A DNA stretch of 64,000 bases from Streptomyces marispadix (GCF_022524345.1 NZ_JAKWJU010000002.1:6004001-6068000); one strand, 5' to 3'; counted from the first letter of the stretch, positions 1 to 8,686 are shown. Program-made: numbers and translations. Notes: generated by a model from the sequence alone, not told the origin.

Positions 1-1
1 C

Positions 2-502
2 GGCGGCGGCGAGAGCGGACTCTCCCTCGGAGTTCCGCACGCCGCGGTCCTCGCCCTCGTACTGGCCGCCGGAGCGTGGACCTATATGCGCTACGTGCCT
101 ACGGGCAGGCACCTCTACGCCGTCGGCGGCGACGCGGTGGCCGCACGCCTCGCGGGAGTCCGGGTGGAGCGCCGCCAGATCAGCGTCTACGTACTCGTCG
201 GCCTGCTCGTCGGACTCGCCGCGTGTGTACGGATCGGATCGGGCGGCCTCGTCGGCCAGGACATCGGCACCGGCTTCGAGCTGGAGGTCATCGCAGCGGT
301 CGTGATCGGCGGCACGAGCATCCTCGGCGGCCGGGGCAGCGTCGTGGGGACCCTGCTGGGCGCGCTGCTCGTGAGCACCGTCACCAGCGCCGTCACATTG
401 CTGAACTGGCAGAACGAACTCACCCAGCTCTTCATCGGGGTGTTCATCGTCGCGGCGGTCGGCGCCGACCTCCTCCGCGAGCGAAGGAGGCGATCGCTGT
501 GA
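2..502 (+). CDS. Sugar ABC transporter permease, RbsC/AraH type (5' end outside window)
   Basis: Open from the window edge to a TGA at 500-502, so the N-terminus is missing; about 166 C-terminal residues are seen. The sequence has the late-half pattern of BPD_transp_2 permeases: G-R-H-L-Y-A-V-G-G-D, then A-A-R-L-A-G-V, then several hydrophobic segments with G-G-T-S-I-L-G-G-R-G. Such permeases form the membrane channel of ribose-type importers with a periplasmic binding protein and a double ATPase, which presumably lie upstream of the window. The stop overlaps the GTG of a second permease, so this importer has two different permeases, as in Lsr, Rha or erythritol-type systems. The substrate cannot be read from the permease. 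Confidence 0.85.
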   Translation, partial: GGGESGLSLGVPHAAVLALVLAAGAWTYMRYVPTGRHLYAVGGDAVAARLAGVRVERRQISVYVLVGLLVGLAACVRIGSGGLVGQDIGTGFELEVIAAVVIGGTSILGGRGSVVGTLLGALLVSTVTSAVTLLNWQNELTQLFIGVFIVAAVGADLLRERRRRSL

Positions 503-1641
503 CCACCTCGACCCACGGCACCCCCGCCGAGGAGACAGGCACGGGAACGGGCACGGGCCCTGAACAGGGGCCGGGCCAGGGGGACTTGAAGGACGCCCCG
601 GGGCGCACGTCCCCCGGCGGGCGTCTGCGCCGCGCGCTCACCCTCCTCCTCACCGAGCGCGTGGTCCTCCTCGCCGCGCTGCTGGTCGTACTGCTGGTGT
701 GGATGAAGGTCCTCGATACGGGCGGCTATCTGCTGGCGCCCTACGATCTGCCGTATCTCGCCTCCGCGTTGGAGACGATGGTGCCGCTGTGCATCCTCGG
801 CCTGGCGGAACTGCTGGTGATGGTCTCGGGCCGCGGAGGCATCGACCTGTCCGTGGGGGCGATGGTCAGCCTCACCGGCATGGCCTTCGGCTACACGGTG
901 AGCGAGTGGGGCTGGTCGCCGCTGCTCGCGGTGCCCGCGACGCTCGCGGCCGGTGCGCTGCTCGGCGCGGTCAACGGGTTCCTCGTGGCACGGCTCGGGT
1001 TCCCCGCGCTGATCGCCACGCTCGCCACGTACTACGCCTATAGTTCGATCTCCCTGGTGGCCAGCGGCAACCGGCCCGTCTCCACGGCGCCGGTGCGCGA
1101 CCTGCACTCGATGACCAGCCGGGTCTCGCTGCCCGGTCTGCCGGATGTGCCGATGCAGGTCTTCACCTTCCTGCTGCCGTGCGCTGTGCTGGTGTGGCTG
1201 CTGGTCGACCGGACGACCTTCGGCCGCAAGCTGTACGGGGTCGGCACCAACGACGTGGCGGCGCGCTTCGCCGATGTGCCGGTCGCCTCCGTACGGCTGC
1301 GTGCGTTCACGCTCTCCGGGCTGCTGTCGGCGGTGGTGGCCGTGGTGACGGTGGGCCAGTTCGCGTCGGCTCGCCCGGACGCCGGCACCGTGGGCAACGG
1401 GATGGCGCTGCCCGCCATCACCATCGCCGTGCTCGGCGGAGTCGCCATCACGGGCGGCATCGGGCGCGTGGGCGGCGTCGTGGTGGCGGCGCTGCTGGTC
1501 GCATGGCTCAACGCGGGAATCCTGCTGGCCTTCGAGGGCTCGGAGGGCAGCCGTGTCCAACTGCTCGCGCTCGGCGTGCTGTTGGTGTGCTCGGCGCTGC
1601 TGAACTCGGTCACCGCCCGCCGCCTGGGGGGCTTGCGATGA
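499..1641 (+). CDS. Second sugar ABC transporter permease, RbsC/AraH type
   Basis: 380 residues from a GTG at 499 that overlaps the previous stop by 4 bp; an AAGGAGG lies just upstream at 484-490. Residues 1 to about 45 are a hydrophilic G/T/P-rich cytoplasmic tail, followed by about 8-10 hydrophobic segments of the BPD_transp_2 family. Family motifs include G-R-G-G-I-D-L-S-V-G-A-M-V (compare SGGIDLSVG), Y-G-V-G-T-N-D-V-A-A-R and G-G-V-A-I-T-G-G-I-G. It probably pairs as a heterodimer with the upstream permease. The ORF stays open further upstream, but that part is Arg-rich out-of-frame translation of the first permease, so the GTG start is preferred. Confidence 0.88.
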   Translation: MTTSTHGTPAEETGTGTGTGPEQGPGQGDLKDAPGRTSPGGRLRRALTLLLTERVVLLAALLVVLLVWMKVLDTGGYLLAPYDLPYLASALETMVPLCILGLAELLVMVSGRGGIDLSVGAMVSLTGMAFGYTVSEWGWSPLLAVPATLAAGALLGAVNGFLVARLGFPALIATLATYYAYSSISLVASGNRPVSTAPVRDLHSMTSRVSLPGLPDVPMQVFTFLLPCAVLVWLLVDRTTFGRKLYGVGTNDVAARFADVPVASVRLRAFTLSGLLSAVVAVVTVGQFASARPDAGTVGNGMALPAITIAVLGGVAITGGIGRVGGVVVAALLVAWLNAGILLAFEGSEGSRVQLLALGVLLVCSALLNSVTARRLGGLR

Positions 1642-2468
1642 GCGCCCTGTGGAAGCCGGAGGCCGTTCCGGGGGAGCTGGTCGCACTCACGCGGCGGCTC
1701 GGCGATCCGGCGGCCGATCTCGTCGTGCTCGCGGAGGGCAACACCTCGACGCGGCTGGCCGACGGCACGTTCGCCGTCAAGACCAGCGGCGCCCGCATGG
1801 ACACGGCGGGCGCGGACGACTTCGTCGTGGTCGATCCGGGCGAACTGACCGGTGTGCTGCGGCCGTTCGGCCAGGGCCGGGACGCAGGCGGTGCGGACCG
1901 CAACGGCGTGAGCGGCGGAGTCCCGGGCGGGCAGGACGAGTTGACCGGCGCTCTGGCCGTCCACGGCCCCTACGAAGGCCCGCCTCGGCGAGCATCGGTC
2001 GAGACGCTGGTGCACCTCGCGGCCCTGGAGTACGCGGACGCGGCATGGGTGGCGCACACCCACCCCACCGCCGTCGTGGGCCTACTCGCCTGTGCCGCCG
2101 CCGAGGAGCTGTGGAGTGCGCCGCTCTTCCCCGACGAGGCGGTCGTCCTGGGCCGCCCCGCATGGGTGCCGTACGCGGCGCCCGGCCTCGAACTCGGCCG
2201 CGCCGTGGCCGAGTCGCTGACGCGCTACCGGGAGGCCGAGGGGGTCCCGCCCCGGCTTGTGCTGCTGGGCAACCACGGCATCGTCGCCCTCGGGCAGACC
2301 CCCGCCGAGGTGGAGGCGGTCACCGCGATGTGCGTCAAGGCGGCACGGATACGCTCGATCGCTCTCGCAGCCGGCGGCCTGTCCCCGCTGGACGCCGGCC
2401 ATGCCGCCGCGCTGGCGGGCCGCGGCGACGAGAAGGAGCGGTGGACGCGGCTCGGGAGCGGACGATGA
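1638..2468 (+). CDS. Class II aldolase/adducin family protein
   Basis: 276 residues; ATG at 1638 overlaps the permease stop (ATGA). Family motifs run in order: E-G-N-T-S near residue 33, K-T-S-G-A, H-T-H-P-T near 135 (two zinc-binding histidines) and G-N-H-G-I-V-A-L-G near 210 (third histidine). Members are fuculose-1-phosphate or rhamnulose-1-phosphate aldolases, ribulose-5-phosphate epimerases or related decarboxylases. With a kinase and a sugar importer in the same operon, cleavage or epimerisation of a phosphorylated keto-sugar is the likely role. An insertion of about 20 Gly-rich residues (GQGRDAGGADRNG) separates the substrate-loop region from the rest. The exact substrate is unknown. 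Confidence 0.82.
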   Translation: MSALWKPEAVPGELVALTRRLGDPAADLVVLAEGNTSTRLADGTFAVKTSGARMDTAGADDFVVVDPGELTGVLRPFGQGRDAGGADRNGVSGGVPGGQDELTGALAVHGPYEGPPRRASVETLVHLAALEYADAAWVAHTHPTAVVGLLACAAAEELWSAPLFPDEAVVLGRPAWVPYAAPGLELGRAVAESLTRYREAEGVPPRLVLLGNHGIVALGQTPAEVEAVTAMCVKAARIRSIALAAGGLSPLDAGHAAALAGRGDEKERWTRLGSGR

Positions 2469-3253
2469 GCGCCTTCCGCCACGTCGAGGCGGTGTTCTTC
2501 GACATCGGCGGTCCTCTCTACGACGACGGCAACTTCGTGGACGCCGTACTCACAACGCTCGACGAGCTACGGGCCGAACGATCCCTGCCGCCCGCCGACC
2601 GCGACCGCTTCGCGGAGATCTACGACGAGACGCGCAACCGCCAGCAGGGGTCGCTGCGTTCGGCCCTCGCCGCGGAGTTCCTGGGCGACGCCGGGCAGCG
2701 CGGGCTGCTTCACACGCGTACCGGCACGCACTGGACGCACCCCGAGGGCACGCTGCACTCCGATGTGCTGCCCTGTCTGCGGGAGTTGCACGGGCGTGTA
2801 CGCATCGGGGTGGTCGCCAACCAGGAGGCCGCGGTGGTCGACGCGCTGCGCCGCGACGGAGCGGAACCATACGTCGACGTCTGGGCGGTGTCCGGGATCG
2901 TCGGCGTGGAGAAGCCGGACCCCGAACTGTTCGCCTGGGCGCTCCAGGAGGCGGGCACCACCGCCCGGCACGCGGTGCACGTAGGCAACAGGCTCGACAC
3001 CGACGTACGTCCCGCGCGGGCGCTCGGCCTGGGCACCGTCTGGGTGCTGCGCGGAGAGGCCCCGCCGTCGCCGACCGCGGCACAGCTCGCCGAACCCGAC
3101 ACCGCCGTAAGGGACTTGACGCTGCTGCCGGACCTCCTCTTCCGGCTGCCCGCGCCAGAGACGGTGGAGACGTCAGAGGCGCCAGAGACGGCGGAGACGC
3201 CAGAGGCGTCAGAGGCGTCAGAGGCCGTCGGCGACGAGGGCGGTCCGCCGTGA
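2465..3253 (+). CDS. HAD-superfamily hydrolase (phosphatase-like)
   Basis: 262 residues; ATG overlaps the aldolase stop. Motif I reads F-F-D-I-G-G-P-L-Y-D: the nucleophilic Asp is kept but the usual second Asp (DxD) is Gly, as in some FDxGG HAD proteins. A late E-K-P-D-P-E-L-F gives the motif III Lys, and H-V-G-N-R-L-D-T-D-V-R is a motif IV variant with N replacing the usual first acidic residue. The last 40 residues are a repetitive ETSEAPETAETPEASEASEA-type tail encoded by a GC-rich imperfect repeat (about 3160-3225). It may remove phosphate from a sugar phosphate in this operon; the altered acid/base residue makes activity uncertain. Confidence 0.75.
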   Translation: MSAFRHVEAVFFDIGGPLYDDGNFVDAVLTTLDELRAERSLPPADRDRFAEIYDETRNRQQGSLRSALAAEFLGDAGQRGLLHTRTGTHWTHPEGTLHSDVLPCLRELHGRVRIGVVANQEAAVVDALRRDGAEPYVDVWAVSGIVGVEKPDPELFAWALQEAGTTARHAVHVGNRLDTDVRPARALGLGTVWVLRGEAPPSPTAAQLAEPDTAVRDLTLLPDLLFRLPAPETVETSEAPETAETPEASEASEAVGDEGGPP

Positions 3254-4671
3254 CGGTGGTCGTCGGCGTGGACGTGGCGACCGCCGAGATACGGGCCACC
3301 GCCGTCGACCCCCGCGGTTTCGTGGCGGCCACGGCGGCGAGGCCGCTGCCGCCCCCGGCGAGGCCGCGCCCCGGATGGTCGCAACAGCGGGCGTGTTACG
3401 TGGACGAGGCGTTCACGGCGCTGCGGATGCTGGCCGCGCAGCTCGGCGGCCGTCCCGTCGCCGGACTCGCGGTCACCTCCACGTCGGGCACGATCGTGCC
3501 CTGCGACACCCGCGGTGCCCCCACGGGCGAGGCGCTGCTCTACGACGACCGGCGCACCGCCCCCGGGGCCTGGAACGGCGAACTGCCGTCCGCCCTGGGC
3601 AGGATCGCGTGGCTGGAGAAGCACCGCCCCGCACCGCGCTATCTCCACGTCGCCGACGTCGTGGTCGCCGCGCTCGCCGGAGAGGTCCAACCCGCCGACA
3701 CCAGCCACGCGTTGAAGTCCGGCGCCGACCCCGAGACCTTGCGCTGGCCCGATCGGCTGCTGTCACGACTCGGCGTGAGCGCCCGTGCGATGCCCCGGCT
3801 CGAGCGTCCCGGAGTGGCCGTCGCGGAGATCTCCGCCACAGCGGCGGCCCATACGGCACTCCCCGCCGGAACCCCGATCGTGCTGGGCATGACCGACGGC
3901 TGCACCGGGCAGATCGCCGCGGGCGCCGTCACCCCGGGGGACGCGGTGAGCGTGCTGGGCACCACCCTCGTGGTCAAGGCCGTCATGTCCACTCGCCCCC
4001 GTGCACAGGGGACCGCCGTCTACAGCCACCGCGCCCCCGACGGCTGCTGGTGGCCGGGCGGTGCGAGCAACGTGGGAGCGGGCGTTCTCGCCTCCGCACG
4101 TCCCGGCCCTGGTCCGGCGGCACACGACCTGGCCGCCCTCGACCAGGCGGCGGACGCCAACGGCCCGGCCCGGGTGTGCTGTTACCCGCTCACCCGGCGA
4201 GGGGAGAGGTTTCCCTTCGACAGGTCCGACGCGGAGGGCTTCTGGACGGGACGGCCGAGGGACCGCGTCGAGGAGCACCGTGCGCTGCTGGAAGGGGTGG
4301 CTTTCACCGAGCGCCTCGCCCTCACGGTGCTCGCCCGTGCCGGGGACTTCGGCGCCGGGCCGCTGCGCGCGGTCGGCGGTGCCAGCCGCAGCGACGTCTG
4401 GCTGCGCATCCGCGCCACCGTCACGGGACGTCCCGTGTGGGTGCCCGAGCATCCTTCGAGCAGCTTCGGCGCCGCGGTGCTGGCAGCGGCGGCGACCGTC
4501 CACGGCTCGCTCGCGGACGCGGTCGCCGCGATGGTCCGCCCCGGCCGCACCGCCGACCCGGACGACCGGCAGCGCGAAGCGCTGGAGTCCTCCTACGGCC
4601 GCTTCCTGGCGGCGTTGCGTGAACGCGGCTATCTGGACGGCGAGTTGGCGGGGGCGCCCCAGTCCGGGTGA
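3250..4671 (+). CDS. FGGY-family carbohydrate kinase
   Basis: 473 residues; GTG start overlaps the HAD stop (GTGA). The N-terminal ATPase lobe begins V-V-V-G-V-D-V-A-T-A-E-I, a phosphate-binding loop variant. The catalytic-Asp region is G-M-T-D-G-C-T-G-Q-I near residue 215, followed by V-S-V-L-G-T-T-L. The C-terminal nucleotide motif is V-G-G-A-S-R-S-D-V-W near 375. The family phosphorylates pentuloses, hexuloses, glycerol or AI-2. As last gene of a permease-permease-aldolase-phosphatase-kinase operon it probably phosphorylates the imported sugar before aldol cleavage. Rhamnulo-, fuculo- and xylulokinase-like roles are all possible. Confidence 0.85.
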   Translation: MTVVVGVDVATAEIRATAVDPRGFVAATAARPLPPPARPRPGWSQQRACYVDEAFTALRMLAAQLGGRPVAGLAVTSTSGTIVPCDTRGAPTGEALLYDDRRTAPGAWNGELPSALGRIAWLEKHRPAPRYLHVADVVVAALAGEVQPADTSHALKSGADPETLRWPDRLLSRLGVSARAMPRLERPGVAVAEISATAAAHTALPAGTPIVLGMTDGCTGQIAAGAVTPGDAVSVLGTTLVVKAVMSTRPRAQGTAVYSHRAPDGCWWPGGASNVGAGVLASARPGPGPAAHDLAALDQAADANGPARVCCYPLTRRGERFPFDRSDAEGFWTGRPRDRVEEHRALLEGVAFTERLALTVLARAGDFGAGPLRAVGGASRSDVWLRIRATVTGRPVWVPEHPSSSFGAAVLAAAATVHGSLADAVAAMVRPGRTADPDDRQREALESSYGRFLAALRERGYLDGELAGAPQSG

Positions 4672-4790
4672 CCTCGCGGGGGAGAAGAGGCAGAAGCGGC
4701 AGGGTCCCGTAGTCGGGCCTGAGCGCCCGGTGCGGGGGACCCGGTGCCCGGGTTCCGAACTGCTGGCCTCCCCGCGGGACTTGGGGCGCG

Positions 4791-4806
4791 GGGGGGTAGG
4801 ACCCCC
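4791..4806. terminator. Candidate bidirectional terminator hairpin
   Basis: A short G-run and C-run face each other across a 6-nt loop (GGGGG gtagga CCCCC), between the converging kinase and TauE genes. There is no T-run, which is common in high-GC actinomycetes. The rest of the 259-bp gap (4672-4930) shows no coding sequence. Confidence 0.4.
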
Positions 4807-4930
4807 TGCCCCTTGCCCCTTGCCCCAGAGTGACCGCCGAACACGCGTCTCACAGAGCGAGACATCTCGTCCAGTCACCGAGACACAGCCCGGCTCGCCA
4901 CGTCCCCTCAGGCCGAGGGAGCGCCCTGCT

Positions 4931-5875
4931 TCACCGCATCCGGGGCCGCGTCCGTCTCACCGGCCGTCGTCTCGGCGGAGGCCCGCGCCTCCGCCCGCTC
5001 GCGGGCGAGGTTGCCGCGTCGCGGTGCTCCTTCACGGAGTAGGCGAGCGCGGCTGCCCAGATCGCGTAGAGCAGCACGTACACCACGGTCTTCACGGGGC
5101 CCGAGGCGGCGATCCAGTCGCTGTCGAGCAGCGTACGGGTGTTGGTGATGACGATGATGCCGCCGACTGCGGAGCCGAGGATTCGCGGCGGGACGTGCCG
5201 TACCAGCCATGCCGCGATCGGTGCGGCCACGACGCCGCCGACGAGAAGCGCCCCGGCCCACGTCCAGTTGACGCCCTGGGAGCCCAGGCCCGTGAGGAAG
5301 CCGATGCTCGCGGCGACGGTGACGAGGAACTCGCTGGTGTCGATGGAGCCGATGACCTTGCGGGGCTCCAGCCGTCCGCTGGCGAGGATCGCGGGGGTGC
5401 CGACGGGGCCCCAGCCGCCTCCGCCGGTGGCGTCGACGAACCCGGCCACCAGGCCCAACGGAGAGAGGAAACGCTTCCGCAGGGGCTTGCCGAGGTTGCG
5501 GGAGGAGAAGCCGGTGAAGGTGAACCGGCTGAGCAGATACAGGCCGAGCGCCAGCAGGATCATGGACATCGCCGGTTCGGCGACCGCCGTGGAGAGACCG
5601 GAGAGCACCGTCGCTCCGGCGAACGCGCCCACGGCGCCCGGGACTCCGATCTTCGCGACGACTCGCCAGTCGACGTTGCCGAAGCGCCAGTGCGAGGCGC
5701 CGGAGACGAGGGTCGTGCCTATCTCGGCGAGATGCACGGTCGCGGACGCCGCCGCGGGGTTGGTCCCGACGGCCAGCAGCAGCGTGGTGGAGGTGACGCC
5801 GTAGGCCATTCCCAGGCTGCCGTCCACCAGTTGGGCGCCCAGGCCCGCCAGTGCCAACAAGATGAGCGTCCGCAT
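4931..5875 (-). CDS. TauE/SafE (TSUP) family sulfite/organosulfonate exporter
   Basis: 314 residues, polytopic, with two repeated halves of about four hydrophobic segments each, typical of TSUP proteins. The first half has G-L-G-A-Q-L-V-D-G-S-L-G-M-A-Y-G and the second G-L-V-A-G-F-V-D-A-T-G-G-G-G-W-G-P-V-G-T-P, the paired family signature. The C-terminal 40 residues are hydrophilic and Arg/Pro-rich. TSUP proteins export sulfite, sulfonates or sulfoacetate. It lies downstream of an Rrf2-type regulator on the same strand, and a dyad sits 28-52 bp before its ATG. Regulation by that Rrf2 protein in a sulfur- or redox-stress response is likely but inferred. Confidence 0.88.
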   Translation of the reverse strand: MRTLILLALAGLGAQLVDGSLGMAYGVTSTTLLLAVGTNPAAASATVHLAEIGTTLVSGASHWRFGNVDWRVVAKIGVPGAVGAFAGATVLSGLSTAVAEPAMSMILLALGLYLLSRFTFTGFSSRNLGKPLRKRFLSPLGLVAGFVDATGGGGWGPVGTPAILASGRLEPRKVIGSIDTSEFLVTVAASIGFLTGLGSQGVNWTWAGALLVGGVVAAPIAAWLVRHVPPRILGSAVGGIIVITNTRTLLDSDWIAASGPVKTVVYVLLYAIWAAALAYSVKEHRDAATSPASGRRRGPPPRRRPVRRTRPRMR

Positions 5876-5902
5876 GCCGCTGCCCCGATCTGCTTCCCTA
5901 GC

Positions 5903-5927
5903 ATTCCTACCGCTTTGATAGGGAAAT
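5903..5927. promoter_or_regulatory. Inverted repeat upstream of tauE-like gene (candidate Rrf2 operator)
   Basis: ATTCCTACC and GATAGGGAAAT flank GCTTT. The inner arms CCTACC/GATAGG match at five of six positions. The site lies in the 149-bp gap between the Rrf2 gene and the exporter, at operator distance from the exporter ATG. AT content is high for this genome. Confidence 0.5.
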
Positions 5928-6024
5928 CTGCCGGACGGGCCGAGGGCCGGTCAACAGCGTCTCGCCGACTGGACACGATCACGGACAGCATGCGGACATG
6001 ATCTTGCGCCGAACTCTGGTTCTC

Positions 6025-6483
6025 TCAGGGGTTCGTCCACGATTCGGGCTGCTCCGCCAGCTTGTGGACACGCTCGGGAAGCCTGGAGCACGCCACGTCC
6101 GCGAGCGTCACCTCACCCAGGATCGCCCGTACGTTGGCGCGCACCGCGATCCACAGCGGCAGCAGCGACTCGGCCGGTCCGGTGTAGGAGAGCGCCGGGG
6201 GGCGTTCGCCGCGCACCGACACCAGCGGACCGTCCACGACGCGGATCACATCGGCGACGGTGATCGTCTCGGCGGGCGCGCCCAGCTTGTAGCCGCCCTG
6301 GCCGCCGCGGCGGCTGACGACGAGGCCGCCCCTGCGCATGTCGTTGAGGATGCCCTCGAGGAACTTGCGGGGCACGCCCTGCGCCTCCGCGATCGTCTCG
6401 GCCTTGACCGGGCAGTCGTCGCCCGCGGCCGCCAGTTCCAGCGCGGCACGTACCGCGTAGTCCGCTCTCGCCGAGATCCGCAT
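6025..6483 (-). CDS. Rrf2-family transcriptional regulator
   Basis: 152 residues from the ATG at 6483, preceded by AGGAG; a longer open frame upstream is Arg/Gly-rich and unlike the family. The protein starts M-R-I-S-A-R-A-D-Y-A-V-R-A-A-L, the canonical Rrf2 winged-helix start. The G-V-P-R-K-F-L-E-G-I-L recognition region and R-R-G-G-Q-G-G-Y-K-L-G wing follow. Only two cysteines are present (near residues 24 and 132), so the three-Cys Fe-S cluster site of IscR/NsrR near residues 90-105 is absent. It may instead act like CymR-type Rrf2 proteins that work with a protein or small-molecule partner. The TauE-like exporter is the next gene on this strand. Confidence 0.88.
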   Translation of the reverse strand: MRISARADYAVRAALELAAAGDDCPVKAETIAEAQGVPRKFLEGILNDMRRGGLVVSRRGGQGGYKLGAPAETITVADVIRVVDGPLVSVRGERPPALSYTGPAESLLPLWIAVRANVRAILGEVTLADVACSRLPERVHKLAEQPESWTNP

Positions 6484-6665
6484 ACCGGCATTCTCCTGCA
6501 CTCGGCGGGGCGAGGACGCCGCCCCTGCGCTCACCGGAACCGGGCCGCGACCCTGCAGGGGCGTGCGGAGTTCCCACGTGTCCGGTCCGTACGCAGCCGG
6601 TGCTTTTGTGCCGCGCCCGCCGGACGCCTCCCCGATTAACCGCCGGGCGGGTCCGGACGCGAGGC

Positions 6666-7472
6666 TCAGCCCCGTTCGGCCACGAACAGGCTCTGCACGC
6701 CGCGCCCGATCGGTCCCTCCTCGTCGTGGAGCGCGGCCTCGGTCATGCCGACTCCGGCCGAGTCGACGCTCGTACGCGCGTCCACGCACACCCATTCGCC
6801 CACAGGGTGCCGATGGAGGTGAACGGTCAAGTCCGGGTTGACGAAGAGGTGTTGGGAGAAGTCCAGCACGTTGCTCACGCCGTTCCCCGAGTCCGCTGCC
6901 GCCAGCACCCGGTCCAGCGGTGCCGTCTTCTCGCCCTCCACCAGCGGCACCCGCATCCGCAGCCAGCAGGCCGCGGGCCCGCGTCCGAGGAACGAGCCGT
7001 GGGCGAACCGGGCCTCCATGCCGGTGTGGTAGCCGACGTCCCAGGGGACGGGGAAGAAGGGCTCGACCGCCGCGGCCTCGGGGCCGGGGACCTCGGGCCC
7101 CGGTGCCGACTGCGGTACGGAGCCGGGGAGCGTACGGATGCGCAGCGCCCGCGCTCGCATGACCTCGTCGGCGCCCTCGGGGGTCAGCGACGCCTCGACC
7201 AGTTCGACGCTGCGTCCCTGCCGTAGCACGCGGGTCGCCACCGTCAGCGGCTTCAGCGGCACGGGGCTGGTGATCTCGAAGGTGATTCTCGCCAGGCGCA
7301 TGTCCTCGCGGGCGCCGTCGCGCATCCGCACCGCCCGCCCCAGCAGGGCCGCCGGCGGGCCCGCGTGCTGGCTGTCCGCGGACCAGGGTCCGCGGGTGTA
7401 CTCGGTCGGGACGAACCGGTCGTCCGCGACCCGCTCGAAGAAGGCCTCGGCCGAACTGGTCTCTTCACTCAC
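6666..7472 (-). CDS. Acyl-CoA thioesterase-like protein (double hotdog)
   Basis: 268 residues from a GTG at 7472 preceded by GGCAGGAG; upstream in-frame residues look non-coding. F-V-P-T-E-Y-T-R-G-P-W near the start, then H-A-G-P-P-A-A-L-L-G-R-A, match the N-terminal hotdog of the actinobacterial TesB-like/thioesterase family. A second half from about residue 150 has H-L-H-R-H-P-V-G-E-W-V-C-V-D-A-R-T and G-M-T-E-A-A-L-H-D, the usual second hotdog. It likely hydrolyses acyl-CoA thioesters in the cytoplasm. It is divergent from the TetR gene 178 bp away, which may control it. Confidence 0.8.
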   Translation of the reverse strand: MSEETSSAEAFFERVADDRFVPTEYTRGPWSADSQHAGPPAALLGRAVRMRDGAREDMRLARITFEITSPVPLKPLTVATRVLRQGRSVELVEASLTPEGADEVMRARALRIRTLPGSVPQSAPGPEVPGPEAAAVEPFFPVPWDVGYHTGMEARFAHGSFLGRGPAACWLRMRVPLVEGEKTAPLDRVLAAADSGNGVSNVLDFSQHLFVNPDLTVHLHRHPVGEWVCVDARTSVDSAGVGMTEAALHDEEGPIGRGVQSLFVAERG

Positions 7473-7650
7473 GGCTGTTCTCCTGCCCGCTGGGTCGCAC
7501 CGAAGGCTACTGGCAGGTAGTCGACGTGTCACGGCCGTCTCCGCTGCTCCCGCCTCCGCTCGTCCCGCGACGGCCGCGGGGGACACATTCGCGCAGGTGC
7601 GGTGCGGCGCGGGGCCCTCGTGGCGCGTTCACGAAGTTGGAGGTGAAGCC

Positions 7651-8358
7651 ATGTTCATGTATATGTTGACCATGGCTATGACCACGTCCGCCGCCGACGA
7701 CTGGGACGGCGCACCGCTGCCCTCGATGGTGAATCCGGCCCTCCTGCGCGAGACTCCGGCCACCGAACGCGGCGCACGGCGGCGGGCGACGCTGATAGCG
7801 GCGGCCCGCAAGGTCTTCGAGCGCTCCGGTTATCTGGACGCCCGCCTCACCGACATCACCAAAGAGGCGAAGTGCTCGACGGGGTCCTTCTACACGTACT
7901 TCAAGAACAAGGAAGAGATCTTCGCCGCCGTACTCGAAGTCGCCCAGCAGGACATGCTCCACCCCGGCATGCTGCGGCTGCCCGACAGCGGCGACCCGTA
8001 CCTCGTGCTGGAGGCGAGCAACAGGGCCTATCTGGAGGCCTATCGGCGCAATGCGAAGCTGATGGCGCTGCTGGAGCAGGTCGCCAGCGTCGACCACACC
8101 TTCCGTGAGCTGCGAAGGCGGCGCGGTGAGGCGTTCGTGCACCGCAACGCCCGCGGCATCGCCGACCTTCAAAAGCGCGGCATCGCCGATCCCGACCTCG
8201 ATCCGATGCTGGCCTCGCGGGCGCTGTCGGGCATGGTCAGCCGCTTCGCGTTCAGCGTGTTCGTGCGGGGCGTGGACCAGCCCGTGGACTTCGAGCAGGT
8301 CGTCTACACCGTGACCCGGATCTGGGCCAACGGGCTGCGCTTTCCCGGCCACCGCTGA
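7651..8358 (+). CDS. TetR/AcrR-family transcriptional regulator
   Basis: 235 residues from ATG 7651, preceded by GGAGG at 7639-7643. Residues about 40-95 form the TetR helix-turn-helix: A-A-R-K-V-F-E-R-S-G-Y, then L-T-D-I-T-K-E-A-K-C-S-T-G-S-F-Y-T-Y-F-K-N-K-E-E-I. The rest is the helical ligand-binding domain. The start is unusual: ATG codons at 7651, 7657, 7663, 7672 and 7678 are all in frame, so the real start could be any of them. Target candidates are the divergent thioesterase gene, itself, or the MHS transporter downstream. Confidence 0.9.
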   Translation: MFMYMLTMAMTTSAADDWDGAPLPSMVNPALLRETPATERGARRRATLIAAARKVFERSGYLDARLTDITKEAKCSTGSFYTYFKNKEEIFAAVLEVAQQDMLHPGMLRLPDSGDPYLVLEASNRAYLEAYRRNAKLMALLEQVASVDHTFRELRRRRGEAFVHRNARGIADLQKRGIADPDLDPMLASRALSGMVSRFAFSVFVRGVDQPVDFEQVVYTVTRIWANGLRFPGHR

Positions 8359-8583
8359 ACGCCGGTCTCGATTCCGCGCTCATCCGGGGCCTCACCCGGT
8401 GCTCGGTCCGGCGCTCGACTTCCCGCTGACGCAAGCGAATCGACGCGCCCCGCGCGTGCTGAAGTCCGCCCCCGCCCACCGCAGGGCCCGGGGGCGGTAT
8501 GTCATCCTCCGCTTCGCCCTGCCGATCTGTGCCCTCCGCTGTCGCCGCAGCGCATGAGGGCGCAGAAGCCTCTGCCGCGACTG

Positions 8584-8612
8584 TTGACAGCACAACGGCC
8601 TTCGCTCAGGCT
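8584..8612 (+). promoter_or_regulatory. Candidate sigma-70-type promoter of the MHS transporter
   Basis: TTGACA at 8584-8589 and CAGGCT at 8607-8612 are 17 bp apart, about 75 bp before the transporter ATG. The -10 is imperfect. The remaining gap (8359-8686, 328 bp) shows no ORF with coding character and no clear hairpin. Confidence 0.4.
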
Positions 8613-8686
8613 TCGGCCCAGAAGTTGAACATGACGTCAGCTTACGGCTAGCCCGGTCGCAGCCCTGCCCTTCGAAGGAGTGCCTG

